Source: Pseudoalteromonas rubra
GTDB taxonomy: Bacteria; Pseudomonadota; Gammaproteobacteria; Enterobacterales; Alteromonadaceae
NCBI RefSeq assembly: GCF_000238295.3
Contig: NZ_AHCD03000035.1
Location: 248,001 to 312,000 of the forward strand
Direction: 5' to 3'
Length of the DNA stretch: 64,000 nucleotides
Part shown: one piece after another, positions 9,334-16,524 of the stretch
Position numbering within the stretch: position 1 is the first letter of the stretch
Layout: each line of letters starts with the position of its first letter
Program-made: the position numbers and the translations under genes
Notes under the pieces: generated by a model
Seen by the model: only the letters and a program-made list of their open reading frames with translations
What the model was told of the DNA's origin: nothing
Database searches by the model: none

Positions 9334-9981
9334 TTATCCGCTATTTATTTGGCTGTACAAAATACTATCCCTGTCTGCTTTACCATTTCTGGTTGACTCG
9401 ATTTTTAGAGGGTGAACAATTTGTTTCCAGGCTGTCACCTTTCCCCCCTGGTTGAGGTTTGGCATACAGCTATCCCCATTAGTATGAATGTCGAGAAAGC
9501 CAGAGAGGTGATGTAAGCTATCAGGGTGCGATACATCTAGTATCAAATGCGCTATCTGCTTGGTCTCTAAAAACTCCAATAGTTCAGTACGATGCTTATA
9601 ATAAATATCAATAAGATACTGATCAGACGCAATGTTTTCAGCACTTAAATTTTCAAAGGTCTCGAAGTAGCAACGTTTAAGTGTGTCATTGAACCCACCC
9701 CGTTGAGTCTCTAATCTGGGTAGCATACGAGTGAGCAATCGTCTGACAGAGGGGATCCAGTTTGCCATCGCTCTTTCGAGATAAACAAAGCGGCTGTCTG
9801 GGTATATAACGGCAAGCTTTTTATAATCATTAAAGATGGGTGTATCTGCTATCACCTGCGCCTGATCCAGTGCATCACGGGTGTAGGCTGTATGTGCTGT
9901 TTTAAACCCAAGTTCGAGAAATGCAGCACATACGCTGGTAGTACCGGTTCTTGGCAAGCCGGCAATAAAGATTTTTTTCAT
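9334..9981 (-). CDS. Sulfotransferase-family protein
   Basis: 215 residues from the ATG at 9981. The N-terminus MKKIFIAGLPRTGTTS carries the PAPS 5'-phosphosulfate-binding loop (PRTGTTS), and YLERAMANWIPS matches the second, 3'-phosphate region only loosely. It is short for a sulfotransferase but ends cleanly. The start overlaps the MAPEG gene stop by one base (TAATG), with no ribosome site, so translation is coupled. An extended start five codons upstream is less likely. The acceptor substrate is unknown. Confidence 0.75.
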   Translation of the reverse strand: MKKIFIAGLPRTGTTSVCAAFLELGFKTAHTAYTRDALDQAQVIADTPIFNDYKKLAVIYPDSRFVYLERAMANWIPSVRRLLTRMLPRLETQRGGFNDTLKRCYFETFENLSAENIASDQYLIDIYYKHRTELLEFLETKQIAHLILDVSHPDSLHHLSGFLDIHTNGDSCMPNLNQGGKVTAWKQIVHPLKIESTRNGKADRDSILYSQINSG

Positions 9982-10355
9982 TAAACAAAATAACAATAGA
10001 GATTAATAATCGACAAGGCCAGTAGTGACAAGAAACTGAGTGCCATACTGATTACGCGCATTTTAAGCTTCGTCTTGTTGAGCGCAATCGAATGTAAAAC
10101 CCGACCAACTAAATAGGTGCCGCCTGTGATATATAACCAAATTGCCTGACCCCCCTGAAATTCCAGGGCAAATAGCAAGATTAATAGTAATGGCGTGTAT
10201 TCCATGAAATTGCCATGGGCGCGGATCGCTCGTTCCAATTCGGGATGCCCGCCATCTCCGAGAGAAACTTGGTTCTTATGACGTAAACCTATGATATCAA
10301 AGCTGAGTTTGATATAAAAAAGTGTAAATATTGCAGCAAAAAATCCTGTTATCAT
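9981..10355 (-). CDS. MAPEG family membrane protein
   Basis: 124 residues with four membrane helices. The MAPEG signature is visible as HPELERAIRAHGNFMEYTPLLLILLFALE (residues about 38-66; the family motif is RxxRAHxNxxE). Eukaryotic MAPEG members are glutathione transferases or leukotriene synthases; bacterial roles are mostly untested. It is translationally coupled to the sulfotransferase gene, an unusual pairing. A palindrome sits just before its start codon. Confidence 0.87.
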   Translation of the reverse strand: MITGFFAAIFTLFYIKLSFDIIGLRHKNQVSLGDGGHPELERAIRAHGNFMEYTPLLLILLFALEFQGGQAIWLYITGGTYLVGRVLHSIALNKTKLKMRVISMALSFLSLLALSIINLYCYFV

Positions 10356-10361
10356 GACGCA

Positions 10362-10390
10362 GACCTACTTGTAAGTATTATAAGTAGGTC
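10362..10390 (-). promoter_or_regulatory. Palindrome with -10 box before MAPEG gene
   Basis: GACCTACTT (10362-10370) and AAGTAGGTC (10382-10390) are perfect 9-bp inverted repeats. On the minus strand the loop region carries TATAAT, and the MAPEG start is 6 bases beyond the repeat. It could be an operator covering the -10 box, or a hairpin ending the SIMPL transcript; there is no T-run, which favours the first. Confidence 0.45.
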
Positions 10391-10403
10391 CAGTATAGGG
10401 GGT

Positions 10404-11102
10404 TTACTCAATAAAATATACCGCATAGACCTCTGCGGTTAGTGTCGTATCACCGGTATTGTAAGCTTGATTGACGTCCATAGATTCAGCAGCCATCATT
10501 TTACCTCGGGCGTAAGGTTGTACCGGCACACTCATCGGTGAAAATGACACAGAATACAGACGGCCCAGATCAACATCAAAGTCATCGGCCAGCTCTCTGG
10601 CTGCCGCCTTTGCCTCTTCAATAGCTGATTTCTTGAGCTTTTTCATATATTCGGCTTTGTCTTCAACGACAAACTCAGTGTTATTAAACTGATTAATGCC
10701 GCTGTCTACGAAAGCCTGAAGCAGGTTTGGGTATTCTGCGAGATCTTTGAGCTTAACAGTCAGGCTGCGATTGACTCTGAAACCTTCGAATTCCTCTTCA
10801 TTAGATTTGCGATTATAACGTGTTTGACGATGAACATTGAGCTGTTGCGCATGGATATCCTTGCTCTTAATGCCGAAGTCTTTCGCTATCTGGATAGCCT
10901 TTGCCATGATTTGGTCAACATTCGACTTGGCTTCCGGCAACGACTTATGTTTTTCTGTTATTGCGACGCGAATGATGGCGGCATCAGGCTGCACTTCAAT
11001 AGACGACATCCCTTTAACATATAAATGTGGGCCCTCTGGTAAATTGCCTGCGTGTGCACAGGTACTGATTGCGAATGCAGCGGCGGCTAAAAGTGAGCGC
11101 AT
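10404..11102 (-). CDS. SIMPL-domain (DUF541, YggE-like) periplasmic protein
   Basis: 232 residues from the ATG at 11102, chosen because AAGGAGG stands 5 bases before it and a signal peptide follows (MRSLLAAAAFAISTCAHA). The mature protein is one SIMPL domain: GMSSIEVQPDAAIIRVAI..., FRVNRSLTVKLKDL, and a C-terminal LTAEVYAVYFIE strand. The family includes E. coli YggE, linked to oxidative stress defence, and Brucella BP26. Exact activity is unknown. It lies upstream of the MAPEG gene with a 48-base spacer. Confidence 0.87.
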   Translation of the reverse strand: MRSLLAAAAFAISTCAHAGNLPEGPHLYVKGMSSIEVQPDAAIIRVAITEKHKSLPEAKSNVDQIMAKAIQIAKDFGIKSKDIHAQQLNVHRQTRYNRKSNEEEFEGFRVNRSLTVKLKDLAEYPNLLQAFVDSGINQFNNTEFVVEDKAEYMKKLKKSAIEEAKAAARELADDFDVDLGRLYSVSFSPMSVPVQPYARGKMMAAESMDVNQAYNTGDTTLTAEVYAVYFIE

Positions 11103-11185
11103 GAACGCCTCCTTACTTTGATTCAACAAAATGTGTGGTTTATAAAACCACATGCTTTGCGCCAATTAAAGCACAAGTTTGTTAA

Positions 11186-12001
11186 TCAATGCTGAATGTT
11201 ATACGCTTTGTGTAAAGAGCGAAGAATGAAAGGTTCTTCCTGCTCAAAGAATAAGCCGGTATGCGCTGAAATAATGGCTCGCTGTAAATCGGGTCTTTCC
11301 AGCGCGGATTGTAAAAAGTCAACGGCGCGCTTACCCTCATTCGATTTCGCACAAGCAATATAACCAAAAATGGTCAGACCGGCTTCTTCAATAGCATGAA
11401 AACTATAGCCGTTAAGAGCCTGCGCTGATGGGTGTTCACTAATAAACACAGAACTATATTCAATAATGCCATCCAGCTTGCCCTGACTTAACATAGTTCT
11501 CAGCCGAAAAGCACTTTGATTTCCTTGCGATAACCAAAAGGCCCGTCGGTTTTCTAAAATAAAATTGTCGATATCCAGACCATAAGAGCGTCCCTCTGAG
11601 ACACCTATATTAAGCCCCATTCTGACTATGGTGCCCAGTGACACTGTATCTGGAATATTCGGTTGATCTTTTAGTATCAATCGGTTGGCAGGAAAAGACA
11701 TCAGCGGATAAGGCGTAAACAATGCCATGGCTTCCCTTTCTGGCGTTTTCACTTTGTTATACAAACAGGCTTTAGGATTACGCACCAACTCACGCCACTC
11801 TCTTTTTCGGCTGGCCGGCATGAAAGTCAGAATTAATTTACCCTCGAGTGTTTCTTCGAGTTTAAGCAAAAGCTGTGTAGCCAGATCGGCTGGGGCTTTA
11901 TTTGAATCAGGGGAATAATCCGACACAATGTCTATGTGAATAGGATCACTACGTAACCCGAGAGAAAAAAACAACAGTGCTATCATGAAGGCATAGCGCA
12001 T
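11186..12001 (-). CDS. Periplasmic solute-binding-like protein
   Basis: 271 residues; signal peptide MRYAFMIALLFFSLGLRS, then a type 2 periplasmic binding fold: IDIVSDYSP..., LLLKLEETLEGKLILTFMPASRKREW, VRMGLNIGVSEGRSYG. The pattern is that of the small SBP_bac_3-like proteins common in Shewanella, Vibrio and Pseudoalteromonas, often without a cognate permease. No ABC genes are adjacent. Ligand and role unknown; sequence similarity to the gene at 7554 is at the architecture level only. Confidence 0.72.
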   Translation of the reverse strand: MRYAFMIALLFFSLGLRSDPIHIDIVSDYSPDSNKAPADLATQLLLKLEETLEGKLILTFMPASRKREWRELVRNPKACLYNKVKTPEREAMALFTPYPLMSFPANRLILKDQPNIPDTVSLGTIVRMGLNIGVSEGRSYGLDIDNFILENRRAFWLSQGNQSAFRLRTMLSQGKLDGIIEYSSVFISEHPSAQALNGYSFHAIEEAGLTIFGYIACAKSNEGKRAVDFLQSALERPDLQRAIISAHTGLFFEQEEPFILRSLHKAYNIQH

Positions 12002-12148
12002 TTAGTTCACCTACATCGAACATCAATGCAAAGCCGGTTTTGCTGGGATCCTACTACAGAGCAAAATGGGGTCGGATTGCACAGACTCTCTATCAGTGCT
12101 CCATGCACAGCCCAACGCTATGTTTATAGCGTTTAATACTGATATTAA

Positions 12149-12179
12149 GTGTGGCGCAAAATTTGTAAATGCGCCACAC
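12149..12179 (-). terminator. Hairpin downstream of maeA
   Basis: GTGTGGCGCA/TGCGCCACAC perfect 10-bp stem with an 11-base loop, 17 bases beyond the maeA stop. No real T-run follows, so termination may be inefficient. Shares the GGCGCA stem core with hairpins at 16490, 20297, 21998 and 35527. Confidence 0.5.
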
Positions 12180-12195
12180 CCTTTATATTACTGGT

Positions 12196-13890
12196 TTAAA
12201 CACTACAACGTTTGTAGTTACGGTACTCAGGCAACCAGTAATTTTTCTCAATTGCAGCCCAAATAAGGTCTTCCGGCATTTCCAGCGCAACGCCCTCTTC
12301 CATCGCTTTTTTAGCCACAGCAAAAGCAATACGTTTACTCAGTGGTTCAATCTCTACGAGTGAAGGAAGTAAGCTGCCTTTTCCTGTGTTAGCCCACGGT
12401 GAAGACTCTGCCAACATTTCACTGGCAATCATCAGCATAGATTCTGTGATGCGCGATGCCTTAGCCGCCAATACACCCAGACCAATACCCGGGAAAATAT
12501 AGCTGTTGTTACATTGTGGAATTGTGAATGTTTCACCATTAAACTCGACAGGCTCGAACGGACTACCAGTCGCCACTATCGCCTGGCCTTGGGTCCACTC
12601 AATCACATCTTTTGGATGGGCTTCTACCTGACGAGACGGATTACTCAGTGGGAAAATAATAGGACGTTCACACCCTGTGTGCATTGCCTTAATCACCTGT
12701 TCGGTGAACAGCCCAGGCTGACCTGATACACCGATCAGGATGTCAGGTTGCGCACAATGCATAACATCCAGCAACGAGGCAAACTCGCCACTAAAGTTCC
12801 ATGCTTCCAGTGCAGATTTCGATTGCACCAAAGCAGCCTGGAAGTCACGTAACCCTTCCATACCTTCCGCTAGCAGGCCATAACGGTCTACCATAAATAT
12901 CTGGCTACGCGCTTGTTCATCAGATATGCCTTCGGATACCATTTGCGCAATAATCTGCTCTGCAATACCACACCCAGCAGAACCGGCACCAACAAATACC
13001 ACCTTCTGTTCAGATAACCTGGTGCCTTTGACACGACAAGCAGCTAACAGTGAACCTACAGTGACAGAGGCGGTTCCCTGGATGTCATCATTAAAACAAC
13101 AGATCTCATCGCGGTAACGGCTCAGCAATGGCATGGCATTGGGTTGTGCGAAATCTTCAAATTGCAGCAAAACATTGGGCCAACGGCGTTTTACAGCTTT
13201 GATAAACAAATCCAGGAACTCGTCATATTCTTCCTGAGAAATACGTTTATGGCGCGCTCCCATGTACATCGGGTCATTAAGTAGCTTTTCGTTATTAGTG
13301 CCTACATCAAGCATAACTGGCAATGTGTAAGCTGGGCTGATCCCGCCACAAACGGTATAAAGCGCTAGCTTACCAATTGGGATACCCATGCCTCCGATCC
13401 CCTGATCACCGAGTCCAAGAATTCGCTCACCATCGGTCACAACGATAACTTTTACTTTGTTTTTGGTCGCATTACGAAGGATATCATCGATTTGATGACG
13501 CTCTTCGTACGATATAAACAAACCACGAGAGCTACGATAGATGTCTGAAAACTTTTCACATGCATCCCCAACCGTTGGGGTGTAAATGATGGGCATCATT
13601 TCTTCAAGGTGATCACGGACCAGACGGTAATATAAAGTTTCGTTGTTATCCTGAATGGCACGCAGATAAATATGCTTGTTGAGGTTATCGCTGAAACTAG
13701 AGAACTGCTGGTAACAGCGCTCGACCTGTTCTTCAATGGTTTCAAAGCGTGGCGGTACGAGACCAGTGAGGTTAAAGTTCTCACGTTCGCGCTGACTAAA
13801 TGCACTGCCCTTATTTAATAGCGGAGTTTCTAAAAGCGTTGGGCCAGAGTATGGAATGTAGAGATAATTGGGATCGGATTGTTTAGTCAT
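12196..13890 (-). CDS. maeA: NAD-dependent malic enzyme
   Basis: 564 residues, full length for the SfcA/MaeA enzyme, which oxidatively decarboxylates malate to pyruvate with reduction of NAD+. Recognisable blocks: YIPYTGPTLLETPLLNKG-type start, YTPTVGDACEKFS, the VVTDGERILGLGDQGIGGMG site, metal-binding FEDFAQPNAM and FNDDIQGTASV, and the dinucleotide fold VFVGAGSAGCGIAE. The IFPLSNPS segment is also family-typical. It is a single gene between terminator-like hairpins and probably runs at the TCA/gluconeogenesis branch. Confidence 0.96.
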   Translation of the reverse strand: MTKQSDPNYLYIPYSGPTLLETPLLNKGSAFSQRERENFNLTGLVPPRFETIEEQVERCYQQFSSFSDNLNKHIYLRAIQDNNETLYYRLVRDHLEEMMPIIYTPTVGDACEKFSDIYRSSRGLFISYEERHQIDDILRNATKNKVKVIVVTDGERILGLGDQGIGGMGIPIGKLALYTVCGGISPAYTLPVMLDVGTNNEKLLNDPMYMGARHKRISQEEYDEFLDLFIKAVKRRWPNVLLQFEDFAQPNAMPLLSRYRDEICCFNDDIQGTASVTVGSLLAACRVKGTRLSEQKVVFVGAGSAGCGIAEQIIAQMVSEGISDEQARSQIFMVDRYGLLAEGMEGLRDFQAALVQSKSALEAWNFSGEFASLLDVMHCAQPDILIGVSGQPGLFTEQVIKAMHTGCERPIIFPLSNPSRQVEAHPKDVIEWTQGQAIVATGSPFEPVEFNGETFTIPQCNNSYIFPGIGLGVLAAKASRITESMLMIASEMLAESSPWANTGKGSLLPSLVEIEPLSKRIAFAVAKKAMEEGVALEMPEDLIWAAIEKNYWLPEYRNYKRCSV

Positions 13891-13988
13891 ATTTACAAGC
13901 TGTGACTCGTTAATTTAAGTACAAGGAATTATTATTGCGCAAATGCATTAAAATTCAATGAATTTTAAGCATGTCAGACCAATAAAAA

Positions 13989-14029
13989 ACGGCTCTGTTT
14001 AGACATGGACAATGCGTAAACAGAGCCGT
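13989..14029 (-). terminator. Terminator of ggt
   Basis: 13-bp perfect stem ACGGCTCTGTTTA/TAAACAGAGCCGT, 15-base loop, followed on the minus strand by TTTTTTATT. Strong intrinsic terminator 35 bases after the ggt stop. Confidence 0.88.
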
Positions 14030-14063
14030 ACATTATACGATAAATCTCAAATAATCGCCAAGG

Positions 14064-15827
14064 TTACTCGCTGGATTCTCCCATAGCGGCCCCTTCTCTA
14101 CGAGGATCAGCTCCCCCGATTAACTGGCCATCAGTGACTTCTATGGCGTGAATGCCAGAATTGAGGTCTCTGACACGCACAACGTGTCCTTTTTCCTCTA
14201 AAATCGGCTTTAATTTTGCCACGTCAGTGCCTTTCTCAAGTGTAGTGTACCGGTTTCGGTTGGTTACCCGAGGTAAGTCTATCGCCTGTTGCGCAGACAA
14301 TCCCCAATCGAGTACGCCAATCACCGTTTGCGCGACATAATTTATAATTCGACTGCCACCAGGAGAACCCACTACCAGTTTGAGCGAGCCATCTTTATTA
14401 AACACCATGACAGGCGACATCGAACTGCGTGGCCGTTTGTTCGCTTCTACCCGGTTAGCAACCCATAAGTCGCCTACTTTCGGAGACAAAGAAAAATCTG
14501 TTAGTTGATTATTTAGCAGATAACCATTTACCATCACCGTTGAGCCAAAAGCCATCTCAATCGATGAGGTCATAGAAACGGCATTCCCCTCAGCGTCAAC
14601 AATAGACAAGTGTGTGGTTGATGGCAGTTCGTAACTGTCATCCTGAGCATAAGCTAACGCGCCCATACTCGGGTCGCCAATCGGGAAATCGTTATTGTCT
14701 TTTTCACCAATTAACGAGGCGCGTTGCTTGAGATAAGCTGGGTTTAACAAGCCTTGTGTTGGCACCTCAACAAAGTCAGGGTCTGCGATATAGTAGTTTC
14801 GGTCGACAAACGCCAATCGGGAGGCTTGAGTAAACAGATGAATGGCCTCAGGATCGTTCGGTTTATACTGGCTGAGCTTCTTGCCCTCCAGTAACTTTAA
14901 GATCTGTAAAACAGCAATGCCACCGCTGCTGGGCGGCGCCATCGAACACACCCGGTAACTGTGATAGCGAGTACAAATCGGCGCTCGTTCTTTGCTATGA
15001 TAGTTTTTTAGATCCGCCAAAGACAAGGTGCCCGGGGCAATTTCCGCTTTTTGCACAGCACGTACTATGTCATCAGCATTTTTACCCTCATAGAAGCCTT
15101 TGAGGCCAAATTCCGCCACTTCTCGGTACAGCTTTGCCAATTGGGGGTTACGTAACAAAGTGCCTGCTTCAAGTGGTTTACCGTCAGGGTAGAAATACTC
15201 TTTGGCAGGAGACAATTTAGTTAGTCCCGGGTTTAGTTCCTTTTTTAATAGCATGTGCAACCGAGGTGATACCTTAAAGCCATTTTCAGCCAACGCGATT
15301 GCCGGCTTAAACAAGTGACGCCACTTAAGTTTGCCATACTTGTCATGTGCTTGTTTTAAAGCATGCAAAATACCTGGCGTACCAACAGAGCGGCCACCCA
15401 CAACGGCTTCAATCCACCGCACAGGTTTGCCTTCTTTGTCCAAGAATAGCGATGGTTTTGCCCCTTGCGGCGCTGTTTCACGACCATCAAAAGTTGTCAG
15501 GTATTCATTTTCTTTATCATAGTGAAGAATAAACGCACCTCCGCCAATACCCGAAGACTGCGGTTCTACCAGCGTCAACACCAGCTGAGCAGCAATAGCG
15601 GCATCAATAGCACTACCACCTTGTTGCAGCATTAGCTGCCCTGCTTTACTGGCATGTGCATTGGCTGCAACCACCATATACTTTTTGGCGATTTTTTCTT
15701 TTTTTAGCTGCAGTCCGGTCGCAGCCTCGGGTTCTCTGACTTCTCTGGTGTTATTGTCTAATGCTGAACAAGTGAATGGCAATACGGCGCCAAGCGCCAG
15801 AGCGGCCAGTGATAGGCGATGTTTCAT
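14064..15827 (-). CDS. ggt: Gamma-glutamyltransferase
   Basis: 587 residues from the ATG at 15827, where a signal peptide begins (MKHRLSLAALALGAVLPF); the in-frame extension upstream lacks a ribosome site. It is a periplasmic Ntn-hydrolase that removes or transfers the gamma-glutamyl group of glutathione and related peptides. The precursor should self-cleave before Thr404 in STTHLSIVD, which becomes the catalytic N-terminus of the small subunit. The glycine-rich MAPPSSGG and VGSPGGSRI substrate-site loops are present. Divergent from the rhombosortase gene. Confidence 0.95.
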   Translation of the reverse strand: MKHRLSLAALALGAVLPFTCSALDNNTREVREPEAATGLQLKKEKIAKKYMVVAANAHASKAGQLMLQQGGSAIDAAIAAQLVLTLVEPQSSGIGGGAFILHYDKENEYLTTFDGRETAPQGAKPSLFLDKEGKPVRWIEAVVGGRSVGTPGILHALKQAHDKYGKLKWRHLFKPAIALAENGFKVSPRLHMLLKKELNPGLTKLSPAKEYFYPDGKPLEAGTLLRNPQLAKLYREVAEFGLKGFYEGKNADDIVRAVQKAEIAPGTLSLADLKNYHSKERAPICTRYHSYRVCSMAPPSSGGIAVLQILKLLEGKKLSQYKPNDPEAIHLFTQASRLAFVDRNYYIADPDFVEVPTQGLLNPAYLKQRASLIGEKDNNDFPIGDPSMGALAYAQDDSYELPSTTHLSIVDAEGNAVSMTSSIEMAFGSTVMVNGYLLNNQLTDFSLSPKVGDLWVANRVEANKRPRSSMSPVMVFNKDGSLKLVVGSPGGSRIINYVAQTVIGVLDWGLSAQQAIDLPRVTNRNRYTTLEKGTDVAKLKPILEEKGHVVRVRDLNSGIHAIEVTDGQLIGGADPRREGAAMGESSE

Positions 15828-15909
15828 AGAGTCTGGAAAATCTTCTGATAGATGATTGGCATCATAAAAGTAAACAGGCACAATATGCAAAAAAATTCTA
15901 AGAAATATT

Positions 15910-16482
15910 ATGTTTGATCTGCCATTAGCACCCCGTTACGTCTTACCGCCCGCGATTTTGATTGCCTTTTGTACATTGCTTATGTTGCCACCCGTTCAGG
16001 AGTTATTGCTGTTTAACCGTACGCTGATCGGTCAGGGCGAGTTGTGGCGGATCTGGACCAGTCAGTATGTTCACACCAATTGGATGCACTGGTTGCTGAA
16101 TGTCATTGGTATCGGGTTTATCTGGGTATTACATGCAGAATACCGCACGCCCAAAGTTTATGCGATACACCTGCTGTTACTCGGGCTTTGGACAGGAATT
16201 GGTATTTGGCTATTTTGTCCGGATATTCGTATTTATACCGGGCTAAGCGGACTGCTTCACGGTGTAATTGTCTGGGGAGCGATAAAAGACATCAAAGTCG
16301 GTGAAAGAACCGGTATTCTGCTGTTTTTAGGTATTCTAGGTAAGCTTGCCTGGGAACAATACGCCGGACCCAGCGCTGAGGTTGGCGAGCTCATTTCATC
16401 ACGTGTTGCCATTGAATCGCACTTGATTGGTGCTGTTGGCGGTTTGGTGTTGGCATTGCCTTTACTGTGGCAAAAAAAATAA
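15910..16482 (+). CDS. rrtA: Rhombosortase (rhomboid-family intramembrane protease)
   Basis: 190 residues, six membrane segments. Catalytic dyad: Ser113 in TGLSG and His171 in ESHLIGAVGG. The compact length, RIWTSQYVHTNWMHWLLN segment and GLSGLLHG motif fit the rhombosortase subfamily, which processes exported proteins carrying a GlyGly-CTERM tail. No protein with such a tail is encoded in this window, so the substrates must be elsewhere. The gene is divergent from ggt and ends at a hairpin shared with the S9 peptidase gene. Confidence 0.88.
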   Translation: MFDLPLAPRYVLPPAILIAFCTLLMLPPVQELLLFNRTLIGQGELWRIWTSQYVHTNWMHWLLNVIGIGFIWVLHAEYRTPKVYAIHLLLLGLWTGIGIWLFCPDIRIYTGLSGLLHGVIVWGAIKDIKVGERTGILLFLGILGKLAWEQYAGPSAEVGELISSRVAIESHLIGAVGGLVLALPLLWQKK

Positions 16483-16489
16483 CTCGGTT

Positions 16490-16517
16490 GTGGCGCAGCC
16501 CGAATGACCTGCGCCAC
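16490..16517. terminator. Hairpin between convergent genes
   Basis: GTGGCGCAG/CTGCGCCAC 9-bp stem with a 10-base loop, between rrtA and the S9 peptidase gene. No T-run. Possible bidirectional terminator. Confidence 0.5.
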
Positions 16518-16524
16518 GCATCAA

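Noticed and set aside
7554..12001. A split ABC importer formed by the two binding-protein-like genes
   Set aside because: They are far apart, on opposite strands, and no permease or ATPase gene is near either.
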